Notes: generated from the letters alone by a model not told the origin. Counted from the first letter of the stretch, positions 35,815-45,039 are shown. The stretch is 64,000 bases of DNA from Azophilus sp965220425 (GCA_965220425.1 OZ244830.1:5022001-5086000); one strand, 5' to 3'. Made by a program: numbers and translations.

Positions 35815-38040
35815 CTACAGTCGAACCTGAATATCCACCCCATAGACTCTCGGCCGGTCCGGCAGGTAGTTTCCCTGAAGGCCGGAATAGGCATAGTTGG
35901 AATAGTTGCGCTCGTCGGTCAGATTGTCGCCGAAGACCACAACGTCCCATCGCTCACCGCGGAGCCCGAGCCTGAGGCTGAGGTAACCGCTTGAGCCGGC
36001 GTTTTTTATGTAGTTTTCCGTATCGAAGTACATCTTGTCGACGTATCTGTAGGCAGCCCGTACGAACAGATTGGTGTTCCGGAAAGCGGCCTGCTCATAG
36101 GTCAGCGCCAAGTTGAAGCTCGCTTCGGGCGTGTCCGGCAGGGTGTTGCCCTCGTTGTTCACCGTCAGCGCCACCACGCCGCTGTCCACATCGAAATACT
36201 CGGTAACTTCATCTGACACGATTTCCGCGTTCATGATCCCAAGACTGCAGGATGCGCTCAGGTAGTTCGTCAACAACGCGCGAAAATCGACTTCCAGGCC
36301 GGTTACCCGAGCATCGTCGTACGTCGTCATGCTCTGCAGGGCCGCGCCATAGAAGTAGTGGTGTCGGTTGTCGACATCACTGCGAAACACACCCGCATTC
36401 AACGATGCGCGGTTGTTCCAGAACGTGCTCTTGACCCCGACCTCAATGGTGTCCGCAATCTCAGGCTCGATGAAGCGCGGCAACCCGCCCGCGAAGGCCG
36501 ACGTAGGATTGGGTACGCCGGACCGAAATCCCCGGGCGATATCGGCGTAGATCAGCACGTTTTCGTTCAAAGAGTACGCGAGGTTCACTTTGGGCTGAAA
36601 CTCATCGAAGGAAGCGGACGCACTCGCGTCGGGAATATTGATCAGGTTGGGATCCTGGCCGACGTAGCGGGTTTCGATATCCACCCGATCCCAACGGGCC
36701 GCCGCCGTCAACACGAGATTATCCGAGATGTCGTAGTTGGCGCTGAGAAATACGCCAACCGCTTCACTTTCGAACACATCCCGGGTATCCGTCACAACGA
36801 GGTTGCCCGGCTGGGCCATGCTTGCCTCGATCGATCTCGGCCCGCTGCTGAAATCTCCGAGAACGACCAGCACCTGATTGAAAATCTCGCGCTGCTGGTA
36901 GAACACGCCGGCCACCCAGCGGAATCGCAGGCCGGGATCGGATGCAAAGCGGAACTCCTGGTTGAACACTTCGACATCGAACCGCACGTCCTGAATCAGG
37001 ACATCGACGGGTTGAAAGTCGAGATCGCCATAGTCGAACTGCTCGCTGTCGTTGTATCCCGTCACGGATGTGAAGACGCCCTGGTCGAATTGGTATTCCA
37101 GTTTCAGGGACGCGGTCGTCACGTCCCGTTCTTCCTCGGTCTGGATATTGCTGTGGTTCTGGAACGTACTGTCGGACAGATCGCTGCCGAGGCGTCCCAG
37201 AGGCCCGCCGAATAGCAGGTCGATCTCCGGAACCGGGTCGGGCAACAGTGGCAATGACTCGTAGAATGACGCGCCCGCCGCGGTGTCGGTGATCGACGCC
37301 CGGAGGTCGACGCTCAGGTTGTCCAGATCGAGGAAAATTCCACCGCGCAAGACGGTCTCTTCCAGGAAATCGAGCCGGTCGTTCGTAAGGCTGTTCTTGA
37401 TGTAGCCGTCCCGATCCTGATAGACGCCGGCCAGGCGAAAGTAGAGACGGTCTTCGACGATCGGCCCGGACACGCCACCGACAAAACGCCAGGCATCCTG
37501 GTTGCCCATGCGCACCTTGGCGAACGCATCGAATCGATTCGTCGGCTGTTTGGTTATGACGTTGATGGCGCCGCCGATGGCGCCCGCACCGTACAGGGCG
37601 CCTTGGGGACCCTTCAACACCTCGATGCGCTCGATGTCGAACAGATCCTGATTGATAAAGTCCTGCGCCGGCGCCTGCACGCCATCGAAGTTCACCACGA
37701 TCGGGGAATCTCCCTGTTGCGGCGCTGCAAGGCCGCGCGCGGACAGGTTGACGACACCCATGCGATAGGACTGGCGCAACACCAGGTTCGGGGTGAGGTC
37801 CGCAACATCCTTCATGCGCGTGATGCCCGCATCTTCAACCTGCGTTGCGGAGAACACGGTAATCGACTCGGGAACGTCCTGTACGCTCTCGGTGCGTTTT
37901 CTGGCGGTCACGAGGATCTCTTCGAGTTCAACCTCCTGTCCGTACACCGGCCCGCATAGCAGAACACCCAATACGACCGCGACCGTTCGCGAGATCATTC
38001 GATATCCCCGCACGTCCAGACTCCACCACTTTCGCCTCAT
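35815..38040 (-). CDS. TonB-dependent outer-membrane receptor, second paralogue
   Basis: A 741-residue TonB-dependent receptor. The signal peptide ends near VLLCGPVYGQ, followed by a TonB-box-like EEILVTARKRTESVQDVPES. The plug contains DVADLTPNLVLRQSY, NLSARGLAAPQQ and IEVLKGPQGALYGAGAIGGAIN. The barrel ends at RPRVYGVDIQVRL with the family's aromatic-strand alternation. AGAGGAG sits nine bases before ATG 38040, which is preferred to the earlier in-frame ATG at 38130. It lies upstream of the MalT-like regulator, 136 bases away on the same strand, and probably brings that system's substrate into the periplasm. It differs from the receptor at 15506, which has longer loops. Confidence 0.93.
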   Translation of the reverse strand: MRRKWWSLDVRGYRMISRTVAVVLGVLLCGPVYGQEVELEEILVTARKRTESVQDVPESITVFSATQVEDAGITRMKDVADLTPNLVLRQSYRMGVVNLSARGLAAPQQGDSPIVVNFDGVQAPAQDFINQDLFDIERIEVLKGPQGALYGAGAIGGAINVITKQPTNRFDAFAKVRMGNQDAWRFVGGVSGPIVEDRLYFRLAGVYQDRDGYIKNSLTNDRLDFLEETVLRGGIFLDLDNLSVDLRASITDTAAGASFYESLPLLPDPVPEIDLLFGGPLGRLGSDLSDSTFQNHSNIQTEEERDVTTASLKLEYQFDQGVFTSVTGYNDSEQFDYGDLDFQPVDVLIQDVRFDVEVFNQEFRFASDPGLRFRWVAGVFYQQREIFNQVLVVLGDFSSGPRSIEASMAQPGNLVVTDTRDVFESEAVGVFLSANYDISDNLVLTAAARWDRVDIETRYVGQDPNLINIPDASASASFDEFQPKVNLAYSLNENVLIYADIARGFRSGVPNPTSAFAGGLPRFIEPEIADTIEVGVKSTFWNNRASLNAGVFRSDVDNRHHYFYGAALQSMTTYDDARVTGLEVDFRALLTNYLSASCSLGIMNAEIVSDEVTEYFDVDSGVVALTVNNEGNTLPDTPEASFNLALTYEQAAFRNTNLFVRAAYRYVDKMYFDTENYIKNAGSSGYLSLRLGLRGERWDVVVFGDNLTDERNYSNYAYSGLQGNYLPDRPRVYGVDIQVRL

Positions 38041-38220
38041 GGTTGTTGTGCTCCTCTGTTGCTCAAGTGCCGGCCCCATCGAACCAAATCCGCAATCCAC
38101 ACTGTGCAAAAGCCGAATACCTGGGCACAACGGCGCTGAAGGCTAGTGCGGGGAAAAATATGGCTAGGGAAGGTCTGAACAAGCCCGTTTTCGAGCTGTG
38201 GGGTGCGAATAGCCATTCAC

Positions 38221-38993
38221 GGCACCGATGCTGAGTTGATTGCCGCCGTCGTGGAGCCGCCGTCGCGGAAATGAAGCGACGGAATCCACGCTTCGGCTAC
38301 CAACGGATTGCCGATCAGGTGAACTTGGCTTTCGATGTCCCCGTGGACAAACACCTGGTGCGGCGCGTGCTGGCCACGTACTGCGGGCCGGATCCTGGCT
38401 CCGACGGTCCATCCTGGCTGACATTTCTCGGTCACAGCAAGGACAGTCTCTGGAGCGTCGACCTGTTTCGCTGTGAGTCGTTGATCCTTCGAACGCATTG
38501 GGTGATGGGTGTGTTGGACCAGTACACGCGTTGGATTGTCGGGTTTGCCGTGCATTGCGGCTCGCCGGATGGTCCGACGGTCTGCCGGATGCTTCGTCAC
38601 GTTATTCTCGGCTCGGCTCCGCCAACCTACTTGAGTTCCGACCACGATCCCTTGTTTGAATACCATCGCTGGAAAGCCAATCTGCGGATTCTCGGGGTGA
38701 AAGAGATCAAAACGGTTCCCTTTGTACCGTTCTCACACCCGTTCGTGGAACGCCTGGTCGGGACCGTCCGGCGAGAGTATCTCGACCAGACGCCGTTTTG
38801 GAACGTACGGGACCTCGAACGAAAACTGGATTCGTTCCAGGAACATCTCTACCGCTATCGGGTGCATCAGGGGCTCGAGGGACAAGTACCCCAGCCGAGA
38901 GCTGGCAGCGAAGACCAGCCGGCAGTTTGCCTCGATGACTACCGCTGGAAATCTTACTGCCGCGGCTTATTTCAACTACCGGTGGCGGCTTGA
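38221..38993 (+). pseudogene. DDE integrase (rve) of an insertion sequence, frameshifted by a 14-bp duplication
   Basis: An integrase-core transposase remnant. The main frame starts at ATG 38271 (KRRNPRFGYQRIADQVNLAF) with the catalytic set LWSVDLFRCE, YLSSDHDPLF and HPFVERLVGTVRREYLDQ, ending RGLFQLPVAA. The upstream frame reads GTDAELIAAVVE, which family members join directly to MKRRNP. Here the two are separated by a second copy of a 14-base unit (38243-38256 and 38257-38270), shifting the frame. Everything before about 38221 that the family would have is missing, so it was also truncated at its 5' end. No terminal repeats were identified, though 38994-39123 may be the right end of the element. 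Confidence 0.9.
38243..38270 (+). repeat. 14-bp tandem duplication inside the integrase gene
   Basis: CCGCCGTCGTGGAG followed by CCGCCGTCGCGGAA, 12 of 14 identical. Removing either copy restores the family's ELIAAV-x-EMKRRNPRFG reading frame. Confidence 0.9.
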
Positions 38994-39124
38994 ATTGGAA
39001 TTCGCACCCCACACCTTCAAACTGCTCGGCGTTCGACTGGAACGTACCCAGTAGCGATCCCTCGGTTTTTTCCATTTCTAAAGAAAAATAAAGGGTTACC
39101 TCCAGCGTCCCCTGGAAGTTCAGT

Positions 39125-40684
39125 CTAGTTTGAATTTGGACCGCAGAGCGGCAAACCGTCCGAAACGCCGTTTGCCGTTTGGCAGTCATGCGGTCGCCCC
39201 ATGCCGGTTCGATCGCCACGCCGATAGATGATCCGGCCCGCCTGAACGGCAACCGAAACGCAGGCGCTATGCAGTTGCGTGCGTGCCTTCCGCCAGGGTC
39301 GGTCGAGCAGGCAGAGATCGGCAGGCGCGCCGACTTCGATGCGGCGCTGTCTTCCGGGCTCCTCGAGGGACCCAAGGTACAGCGACAGCGCCTGCTCGGC
39401 AGACAATGCTTCCGGCGCGCCGAGAGATTGCCCCGACGCCGTGCGCCTGTCGACGGCCGCGCGCATCGCCCGCCACGGGTCCGCATGGCCAAAGGGTGCA
39501 TCGCTGCCGCCCGCCAGCGGAATTCCCTCCTCCAGGAAACCCCGGCACCGATACAGCCAGGCGTGTTCTGCGGCCGGCAGGTCGCGCAGATAGGCATCGC
39601 CCCGCTCGGTGACGAAGTGAGGTTGAGTCACCACCAGCAGGCCCAGTTCCCGGATCTGGGCCAACAGTGCCGGCGGGGTGACCGATGCATGCTCGATCCG
39701 GTCGCCGGGCCGCGTACCCGCATCCCGAAACGCTGCCAGGGCGAAGACCAGTTCCGCTTCGGTGACGCAGTGCATCGCCACTTCGCGCCTTTGCGAGTGA
39801 CTGGCTCCGATCAGATCACGCAGGGAATCGAAATCCGGCAGGAACGAATCGTGCAGGTGAACTTTGGTCGGCCCGGTTAGCCCGCATCGCTCACCAACTT
39901 CCTGCCGCGGACGCCGGTGCGCCCGCGACGAAAATTGGTGAGCGATGCGGACTAGCGCGTGGCCCGTTTCCAGCGTTCCGCCAACCCGGACCCTCTGCAA
40001 CAGGCGGCCCGAGCATCGGAAGTTCTCGAAACGGGCGGCGGCGGCGGTATCGTTGCCGGGCGTCAGGTCGGTCAGGCCCGTCACCCCATAGGCCGCGAGC
40101 CGGCGGCTTGCCGCCTCGACCGGAGGAACCGCCCGGCCCCACAGCTCGCCCAACGCCTCGTCCCGGTCGTAGAACCGTCCTCGTTCACCGATGGGCAATA
40201 CGCCTTCAGGGGATGCCTGGGCAAGGCGATCGAGACCGGCGCTGTTGACTATCCACAGCCGCCCGGTGCGGTGCTGTACACGCATCGGCCGGTCCGGCGA
40301 CAGCCGGTCGAGCCACTGGCGGTCAATGTCACCGGCAACGCTCTCGTGATAACCGATGCCCCGGATCCAACCCTGTGCATTCGGACGGGCCCGGTTCAGC
40401 GCTTCGATCAACTCCTCCGCCGTATGGACCCGCGGCGGCCCGCAGGCAACGGAGTCCAGCGCCGCGGCGAAGGCCATCAGGTGAATGTGGTGGTCGTTGA
40501 GGCCCGGGAGGACGGCAGCGCCATGCCGATCGAGAACCCGCTCTCCCGGCCGCCGGTCGAGTTGTCCGACGGCCGCGATGCAGCCCTGCTCGATGCGCAG
40601 ATCGGCAAGACCGGCACCGTAAACTTGCGCGTTTGCGATCAGCATGGGATGCCCGTTGCTCAATGCCTCGCGGGATGAATTCAT
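39125..40684 (-). CDS. YtcJ-like amidohydrolase with a 25-residue insertion from a mobile element
   Basis: A 519-residue metal-dependent amidohydrolase_3 protein. Metal-binding and barrel marks are VLPGLNDHHIHLMAFAAAL, MHCVTEAELVFAL, IEHASVTPPALL, GIPLAGGSDAPFGHADPW and the closing VGAPADLCLLDRPW. Residues about 245-269 (VRIAHQFSS through GERCG) are encoded by a 71-bp palindromic element plus a 4-base duplication. Without them the protein reads TGHALTGPTKVHLHD, the normal family sequence. The frame stays open, so the product may still be made. The C-terminal tail after GRIIYRR is also unusual and is duplicated at 26702. The start overlaps the acyl-CoA synthetase stop by four bases, so the two are coupled. 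Relatives hydrolyse amides or cyclic substrates. Confidence 0.85.
   Translation of the reverse strand: MNSSREALSNGHPMLIANAQVYGAGLADLRIEQGCIAAVGQLDRRPGERVLDRHGAAVLPGLNDHHIHLMAFAAALDSVACGPPRVHTAEELIEALNRARPNAQGWIRGIGYHESVAGDIDRQWLDRLSPDRPMRVQHRTGRLWIVNSAGLDRLAQASPEGVLPIGERGRFYDRDEALGELWGRAVPPVEAASRRLAAYGVTGLTDLTPGNDTAAAARFENFRCSGRLLQRVRVGGTLETGHALVRIAHQFSSRAHRRPRQEVGERCGLTGPTKVHLHDSFLPDFDSLRDLIGASHSQRREVAMHCVTEAELVFALAAFRDAGTRPGDRIEHASVTPPALLAQIRELGLLVVTQPHFVTERGDAYLRDLPAAEHAWLYRCRGFLEEGIPLAGGSDAPFGHADPWRAMRAAVDRRTASGQSLGAPEALSAEQALSLYLGSLEEPGRQRRIEVGAPADLCLLDRPWRKARTQLHSACVSVAVQAGRIIYRRGDRTGMGRPHDCQTANGVSDGLPLCGPNSN
39881..39951 (-). mobile_element. 71-bp palindromic mini-element (type 2, copy A)
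   Basis: CCCGCATCGCTCACCAA at the left faces its inverted copy at the right (TTGGTGAGCGATGCGGA). TTAG (39877-39880) and CTAG (39952-39955) flank it, a 4-base YTAG-type duplication with one change. It adds 75 bases in frame to the amidohydrolase gene. The terminal pattern matches the type 1 element except at four inner positions. Confidence 0.85.
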
Positions 40685-42174
40685 GCGAACCAGGGCTTGA
40701 TGTCGCGGCGCAGCAGCTTGCCGGTCTCGTTGTACGGCAGTTCATCGACGAAACGGACAGCTTGTGGAACCCGGGAAGACCGCAACCGGCTGCGCACCAG
40801 GTTGCACAGCTCTTCCGAACCGACCGATGCGCCGGGTTTCAGCACGACCGCAATGCCCACGGCCTCCCCCCATTGTTCCGAGGGCGCCGCGACTGCCGCC
40901 GCATCGGCCACCGATTCGTGGGAGAGCAGTACGTCTTCGACCTCCGCCGGCGAAATGTTCTCGCCACCGCGCACGATCACATCGTCGGCGCGCCCCGACA
41001 GGTAAAGGTAACCGTCCGCGTCGAGACAACCGGTATCCCGGGTGGGAAACCAGCCGTCGGCGTCGATGACACTGCGCTCGCGGTATTCGCCCGAAACCTG
41101 CGGGCCGCGCACATGGACCTCCCCGGCCCGTCCGGGAGCCAGCGGCTGGTTGTTGCCGTCCCGTATTTCGATTTCCACCGACGGCAGCGCCTGGCCCACG
41201 GAACCCAGGCGGCCGCGGATGTCGGGATCGCCGCTCGCGATGGCCTGGCGGTGATCCTCCGGTCCGAGCAGCGTGATGGTGGAACTCGTCTCGGTGAGTC
41301 CGTAGGCATTGGTGAAATCCACGCCCGGATACAGATCGAGCGCCCGCTCGATGACGCCCAGCGGCATTCTGCCACCGCCGTAGGCGATGGCCCTGAGCGA
41401 TCCCAGGTCCGGGCGCCGTTCGCCTTCCTCCAGCACTTCCACGATGCGCGCCAGCATGGTGGGGACGACGAAGGCGCTGGTGACGGCTTCGCGTTCCACG
41501 AGGTCGAGCCAGGCTCCCGCGTTGAAGTCAGCGAGTTGCACGATGCGGCGGCCCGCGTAGATGCCGCTCAACAGGGCGGATATACCCGCGATGTGATAGG
41601 GCGGGACGGAGACGAGCGCCGCCTCGCCTTCATTCGCGGACAGGAACTCGACGCTGCCGAGGATATAGGACATCAGGTGTTCATGACGCAGGATGGCGGC
41701 CTTGGGCGGCCCCGTGGTGCCGCTGGTGAAGAGTTGAACGGCGACACCCGGGTCTTCCGGCCAGACGGCTTCCGGGTCCCGGTGGGCGATGGCCTCGTCG
41801 AGAAACGCCTCCCGGGCAAGAGCCACCGCTACTGCGGAATGACTTCCGTGGACAGCGCAATGGTCCTTGTCGGCGATGAGGTACAGGGATTCCAATCGCG
41901 CAATCAGCGCATCGATCCGGTCTGCCGGCAGCCGATAGTTGAGCGGCACATAGGGTACCCCCGCCATGGCCGCGCCGAAGAGCGCAACCGGGGTGGCCGG
42001 GCTGCTGACATCCAGCACCGCGACAAACCGGCACCCGGAGTCGCGGATACGCTGCGCTGCGCGTCCGGCCGCGCCAAAGAGTTCTACGGCAGAATAGCGG
42101 TGTGGGCCGCAGGTCAGCGCACACCGACCGAAACCGGTCTCCGCGGCCATCTGCAGAAGCATGGCGATATTCAT
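40681..42174 (-). CDS. AMP-dependent acyl-CoA synthetase/ligase
   Basis: A 497-residue adenylate-forming enzyme that would activate a carboxylic acid with ATP and CoA. All core motifs are present: the phosphate loop LFTSGTTGPPKAAILRHEH, VSVPPYHIAGISALLSGIY, NAYGLTETSSTITL, YLSGRADDVIVRGGENISPAEVEDV and the C-terminal lysine motif NETGKLLRRD. Length fits the short aryl/medium-chain group. It is the first gene of a minus-strand pair with the amidohydrolase (ATGA overlap at 40681-40684), and FAH and FAD-hydroxylase genes lie upstream on the same strand. That context suggests activation of an aromatic or similar acid; the substrate pocket residues do not identify it by eye. Confidence 0.92.
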   Translation of the reverse strand: MNIAMLLQMAAETGFGRCALTCGPHRYSAVELFGAAGRAAQRIRDSGCRFVAVLDVSSPATPVALFGAAMAGVPYVPLNYRLPADRIDALIARLESLYLIADKDHCAVHGSHSAVAVALAREAFLDEAIAHRDPEAVWPEDPGVAVQLFTSGTTGPPKAAILRHEHLMSYILGSVEFLSANEGEAALVSVPPYHIAGISALLSGIYAGRRIVQLADFNAGAWLDLVEREAVTSAFVVPTMLARIVEVLEEGERRPDLGSLRAIAYGGGRMPLGVIERALDLYPGVDFTNAYGLTETSSTITLLGPEDHRQAIASGDPDIRGRLGSVGQALPSVEIEIRDGNNQPLAPGRAGEVHVRGPQVSGEYRERSVIDADGWFPTRDTGCLDADGYLYLSGRADDVIVRGGENISPAEVEDVLLSHESVADAAAVAAPSEQWGEAVGIAVVLKPGASVGSEELCNLVRSRLRSSRVPQAVRFVDELPYNETGKLLRRDIKPWFA

Positions 42175-42302
42175 GACTGGAGCCGGTGAAAAGCTAGCGA
42201 GGCTGCGCCTCAGACCGACAAGGCATGTGTTGCTACCTTCTGATTATGCGGGTAATTTTCAGAACTTGACGCAATTGTAAACGTTACGCCCACTCAAGGA
42301 TT

Positions 42303-42608
42303 CTAGTCGGAAGAGGGCAGCTTTTTCGTCTGCTTGACCTCCAGCGCCTCCCCGTCGACGGCCAGCGAACCCTCCCCCGCTTTTATGCAGAGCACTTCAA
42401 GGGATTGATCCTGGTTGACGTACCGCTTGCCCACCATGCAGCCGTCCATCCGGCCGGCCACCGCCACCGCCTCGTCCGCCGCATCGCCGGCGCCGAGCAT
42501 CGGCACGCCGCCGCAACTGAGGTCAGTCTCTCCGGCGCCCTTGACAACCATCACTTCCCCCGCGCACACGGCGCTCTTGAGCCTGAGCCCCGGCTTTAAC
42601 GCTGTCAT
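42303..42608 (-). CDS. Small conserved-looking protein, unknown function
   Basis: A 101-residue acidic protein I do not recognise: MTALKPGLRLKSAVCAGEVMVVK, then GAGETDLSCGGVPMLG, a central MDGCMVGKRYVN and LEVLCIKAGEGSLAVDGEALEVK. Four cysteines and several Gly-rich turns suggest a small beta-barrel or metal-binding protein. GGGAAG eight bases before ATG 42608 favours this start over ATG 42614. It sits between the FAH-family and acyl-CoA synthetase genes, all on the minus strand, so it may be a small accessory protein of that pathway. Confidence 0.6.
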   Translation of the reverse strand: MTALKPGLRLKSAVCAGEVMVVKGAGETDLSCGGVPMLGAGDAADEAVAVAGRMDGCMVGKRYVNQDQSLEVLCIKAGEGSLAVDGEALEVKQTKKLPSSD

Positions 42609-42765
42609 GACCATAGCTTCCCGCAGTGTCTGGTGAGACTTAAGACTAACCCAATCCAGGGGCGTTTCGCATGGCCGCGAAATGAGGAGCCTGTCCTGTT
42701 GTGGTGTTTCGGCGTGCCGGGTACGGATTGGCGGAGCCCGCTGTTCGGCTTGCTCAGACGGACCG

Positions 42766-43671
42766 CTAATCCTTCTTCGGCGACAGACCTCCCGGCAGGG
42801 TCGGCCTCGCCGATGCATTGGGGTGGTCCGTGCCGCGAACGCAGCGGTTCGTCATGGCGCCCAGGCCCTCGATGGTGGTCACCACTTCATCGCCGTCGCG
42901 CAGGAACAGGCCTTGAACCACGCCTACACCGCCGGGTGTGCCGGTGAAAATCACATCACCCGTCTGTAACGTCATGAGATGGGACAGGTAAGACACCAGG
43001 GCGGGCACATCGAAGATGAGATCGCCGGTCGTGTCTTCCTGGCGGACTTCACCGTTTACCCTGGTGGTCAGCCGCAGCGCGCCGGGAGTGGCGAGTTCGT
43101 CCGGTGAGACGACCATCGGCCCGATGGGGCCGAAAGTGTCGAAGGATTTTCCGACGTTGAACTGGGGCGGCATCGAGGCGAACTGCACCGCGCGGTCGGA
43201 GACGTCCTGGCCGATGCACAGGCCCGCCACATGCCGCCAGCCGTCCTCGGCGGCAACATCCTTGGCCGGCTCGCCGATGACGGCAACCAGTTCACCTTCG
43301 TAATCGACGAAGTCGCTACGCAGGACGATATCCCCGGTCGGCCCCGTGATGCAGGACGGGAACTTGGCAAACACCATCGGCACGTCGGGAATGGTCATGT
43401 TGGCCTCTTCCGCATGCTTGCGGTAGTTCAGGCCGATTCCGAAACACTGCGGAGGCCTCGGCGCCGGCGCCAGGAGATTCGCGTCCGCCAGGGCGCCCGT
43501 GGGCGTCTTGCCGGCCAGGGTTGCGTTCAACTCAGCCAGTTGCGAACCGGCCGCCAGAGCCTGCATCGGGTCGTGACTGACGGCGCCGCCGCTGATCTCG
43601 TTCAAGTCGTAGTAGTGTTCGTCCGAGGCCAGCGCGGCGCGGCCATCGACATTGACCAGTCTGAATCCCAT
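42766..43671 (-). CDS. Fumarylacetoacetate hydrolase-family protein
   Basis: A 301-residue FAH-domain enzyme cleaving a C-C bond in a beta-diketo acid, as fumarylpyruvate or acylpyruvate hydrolases do. Marks are CFGIGLNYRKHAEEAN, PMVFAKFPSCITGPTGDIVLR, the metal-binding VDYEGELVAVIG, GLCIGQDVSDRAVQ and VIFTGTPGGVGVVQG. GGAGG five to six bases before ATG 43671 fixes the start, so the 13 residues open upstream are not used. With the FAD-dependent hydroxylase 160 bases upstream and the acyl-CoA synthetase downstream, a gentisate-type route (hydroxylase, dioxygenase, fumarylpyruvate hydrolase) is suggested, but no gentisate dioxygenase is in the window. Confidence 0.9.
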   Translation of the reverse strand: MGFRLVNVDGRAALASDEHYYDLNEISGGAVSHDPMQALAAGSQLAELNATLAGKTPTGALADANLLAPAPRPPQCFGIGLNYRKHAEEANMTIPDVPMVFAKFPSCITGPTGDIVLRSDFVDYEGELVAVIGEPAKDVAAEDGWRHVAGLCIGQDVSDRAVQFASMPPQFNVGKSFDTFGPIGPMVVSPDELATPGALRLTTRVNGEVRQEDTTGDLIFDVPALVSYLSHLMTLQTGDVIFTGTPGGVGVVQGLFLRDGDEVVTTIEGLGAMTNRCVRGTDHPNASARPTLPGGLSPKKD

Positions 43672-43830
43672 TTTTTCCTCCGGTGAGTTGAGTGATCGCT
43701 CGGCATTCATGCGGCAAGCTGCTGATTAACTCCACCGCATCCAAAGCGGCCTATCATCCCCGTCAATCAAGCGCTACTCAAGCGTTGCGGCAACGGGCGA
43801 AGCCCGCGACCGGTGCTTGCGAAGACTGTT

Positions 43831-45039
43831 TCAGCCACCGCCGCCCGCCCCCGGCGACTGTGGCCCAGCCGCCGTCAAGGCGTCATACCGGAACAGGCTG
43901 TCCATGACGCGGCCCCCCGCCCGCCTGGCCGCGCGATTGCGCAACCAGGCTTTGAAACCGCGCATATGGAAGACCTTCGCATTGCGGCGCGATCCGTTCT
44001 GAACCCTGGCGGTTCTCTCACGGCGTACGTCCTCATAGCGTTTGAAGCCCGCCACAATCCCGCTTTCGCCGCTGAGGCAGCCCGCGAGCACCGCCGCGTC
44101 CTCGATCGCCATTGCCGCGCCCTGGGCCATGAACGGCAGGGTCGGATGGCAGGCATCGCCAAGCAGCGTGACCGCCCCCGTCCCCCAGCGCGACATTGGC
44201 GGCCGATCGTACAGCGCCCACTTGTAAAGGGATTCGGGATCCATGTTGTCGATAAGCGTCTGGACGGCAGCATGCCAGCCGGCAAAGTCGCCTTTGAGTT
44301 CCGCGTGGTCACCGCGCTCTGTCCAGGACTCCACTTCCCAGCCCCTTTTCTCCACGACACAGACACAGTTGACCAGGGAGCCGCCACGCACGTAGTAGCA
44401 CACGAAGTGCCTGCCCGGGCCCCACCAGACCGTGGCGACCCGATTCAGCAGGCCTTGGGGCAGCCGGTCCGCCGGCACCAGGGCGCGCCAGGCCACGTTG
44501 CCGGTAAACGTCGGCGCCTCGTCGCCGAACAGCCCCGCGCGCACCGTGGAATGGATACCGTCCGCACCGATCAGCGCATCCGCCTCTTCCGTACGGCCCG
44601 CAATGGCAACGCGAACGCTACCGGCGTCCTGAACGAATCCCTCCACTTGAGCGGACGCATGCAGTGCGATGGCCTCACGTTGCCGCGCAGCCTCGATCAG
44701 CACGCCGAGCAGGTCGCCACGATGGACATGATAGTAGGGCGCGCCGTATCTCTTCCGCACGCCCGGGCCAAGGGACGATGAACCGATCAGTCTGCCCGTC
44801 TTCCAGGCCCTGAATTCGGTCCCTTCCGGCAGAAAGGCGCACTGTTCAAGCGCCGGCGCCAAGCCCAGATGGTGCAGCACCCGGGAACAGTTCGGGCTCA
44901 GTTGAATGCCCGCGCCGATCTCGCCGAAAACGGCAGCCTGCTCGAACACGTGAGCCTCGAATCCAGCCCTGGCCAGGCACAGGGCGGCCGTCAGTCCGCC
45001 TATGCCGCCCCCGGCGATCAGGATTTTACCCTTGGCCAT
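43831..45039 (-). CDS. FAD-dependent aromatic-ring monooxygenase (salicylate/3-hydroxybenzoate hydroxylase type)
   Basis: A 402-residue class A flavoprotein hydroxylase. The FAD-binding KILIAGGGIGGLTAALCLARAG (GxGxxG) opens the protein. IGAGIQLSPNCSRVLHHLGL, the DG motif DALIGADGIHSTVR and the second FAD motif VTLLGDACHPTLPFMAQGA are all present. It would use NAD(P)H and oxygen to hydroxylate an aromatic acid; the substrate-binding loops match the salicylate 1- or 3-hydroxybenzoate 6-hydroxylase group in layout. The C-terminal tail (RAARRAGGRVMDSLFRYD) is typical. It is the most upstream gene of the minus-strand set that includes the FAH hydrolase. Confidence 0.9.
   Translation of the reverse strand: MAKGKILIAGGGIGGLTAALCLARAGFEAHVFEQAAVFGEIGAGIQLSPNCSRVLHHLGLAPALEQCAFLPEGTEFRAWKTGRLIGSSSLGPGVRKRYGAPYYHVHRGDLLGVLIEAARQREAIALHASAQVEGFVQDAGSVRVAIAGRTEEADALIGADGIHSTVRAGLFGDEAPTFTGNVAWRALVPADRLPQGLLNRVATVWWGPGRHFVCYYVRGGSLVNCVCVVEKRGWEVESWTERGDHAELKGDFAGWHAAVQTLIDNMDPESLYKWALYDRPPMSRWGTGAVTLLGDACHPTLPFMAQGAAMAIEDAAVLAGCLSGESGIVAGFKRYEDVRRERTARVQNGSRRNAKVFHMRGFKAWLRNRAARRAGGRVMDSLFRYDALTAAGPQSPGAGGGG

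Noticed and set aside
40633..42189. 518-codon open frame on the + strand
   Set aside because: Mirror of the acyl-CoA synthetase, whose adenylation motifs are all present on the minus strand.
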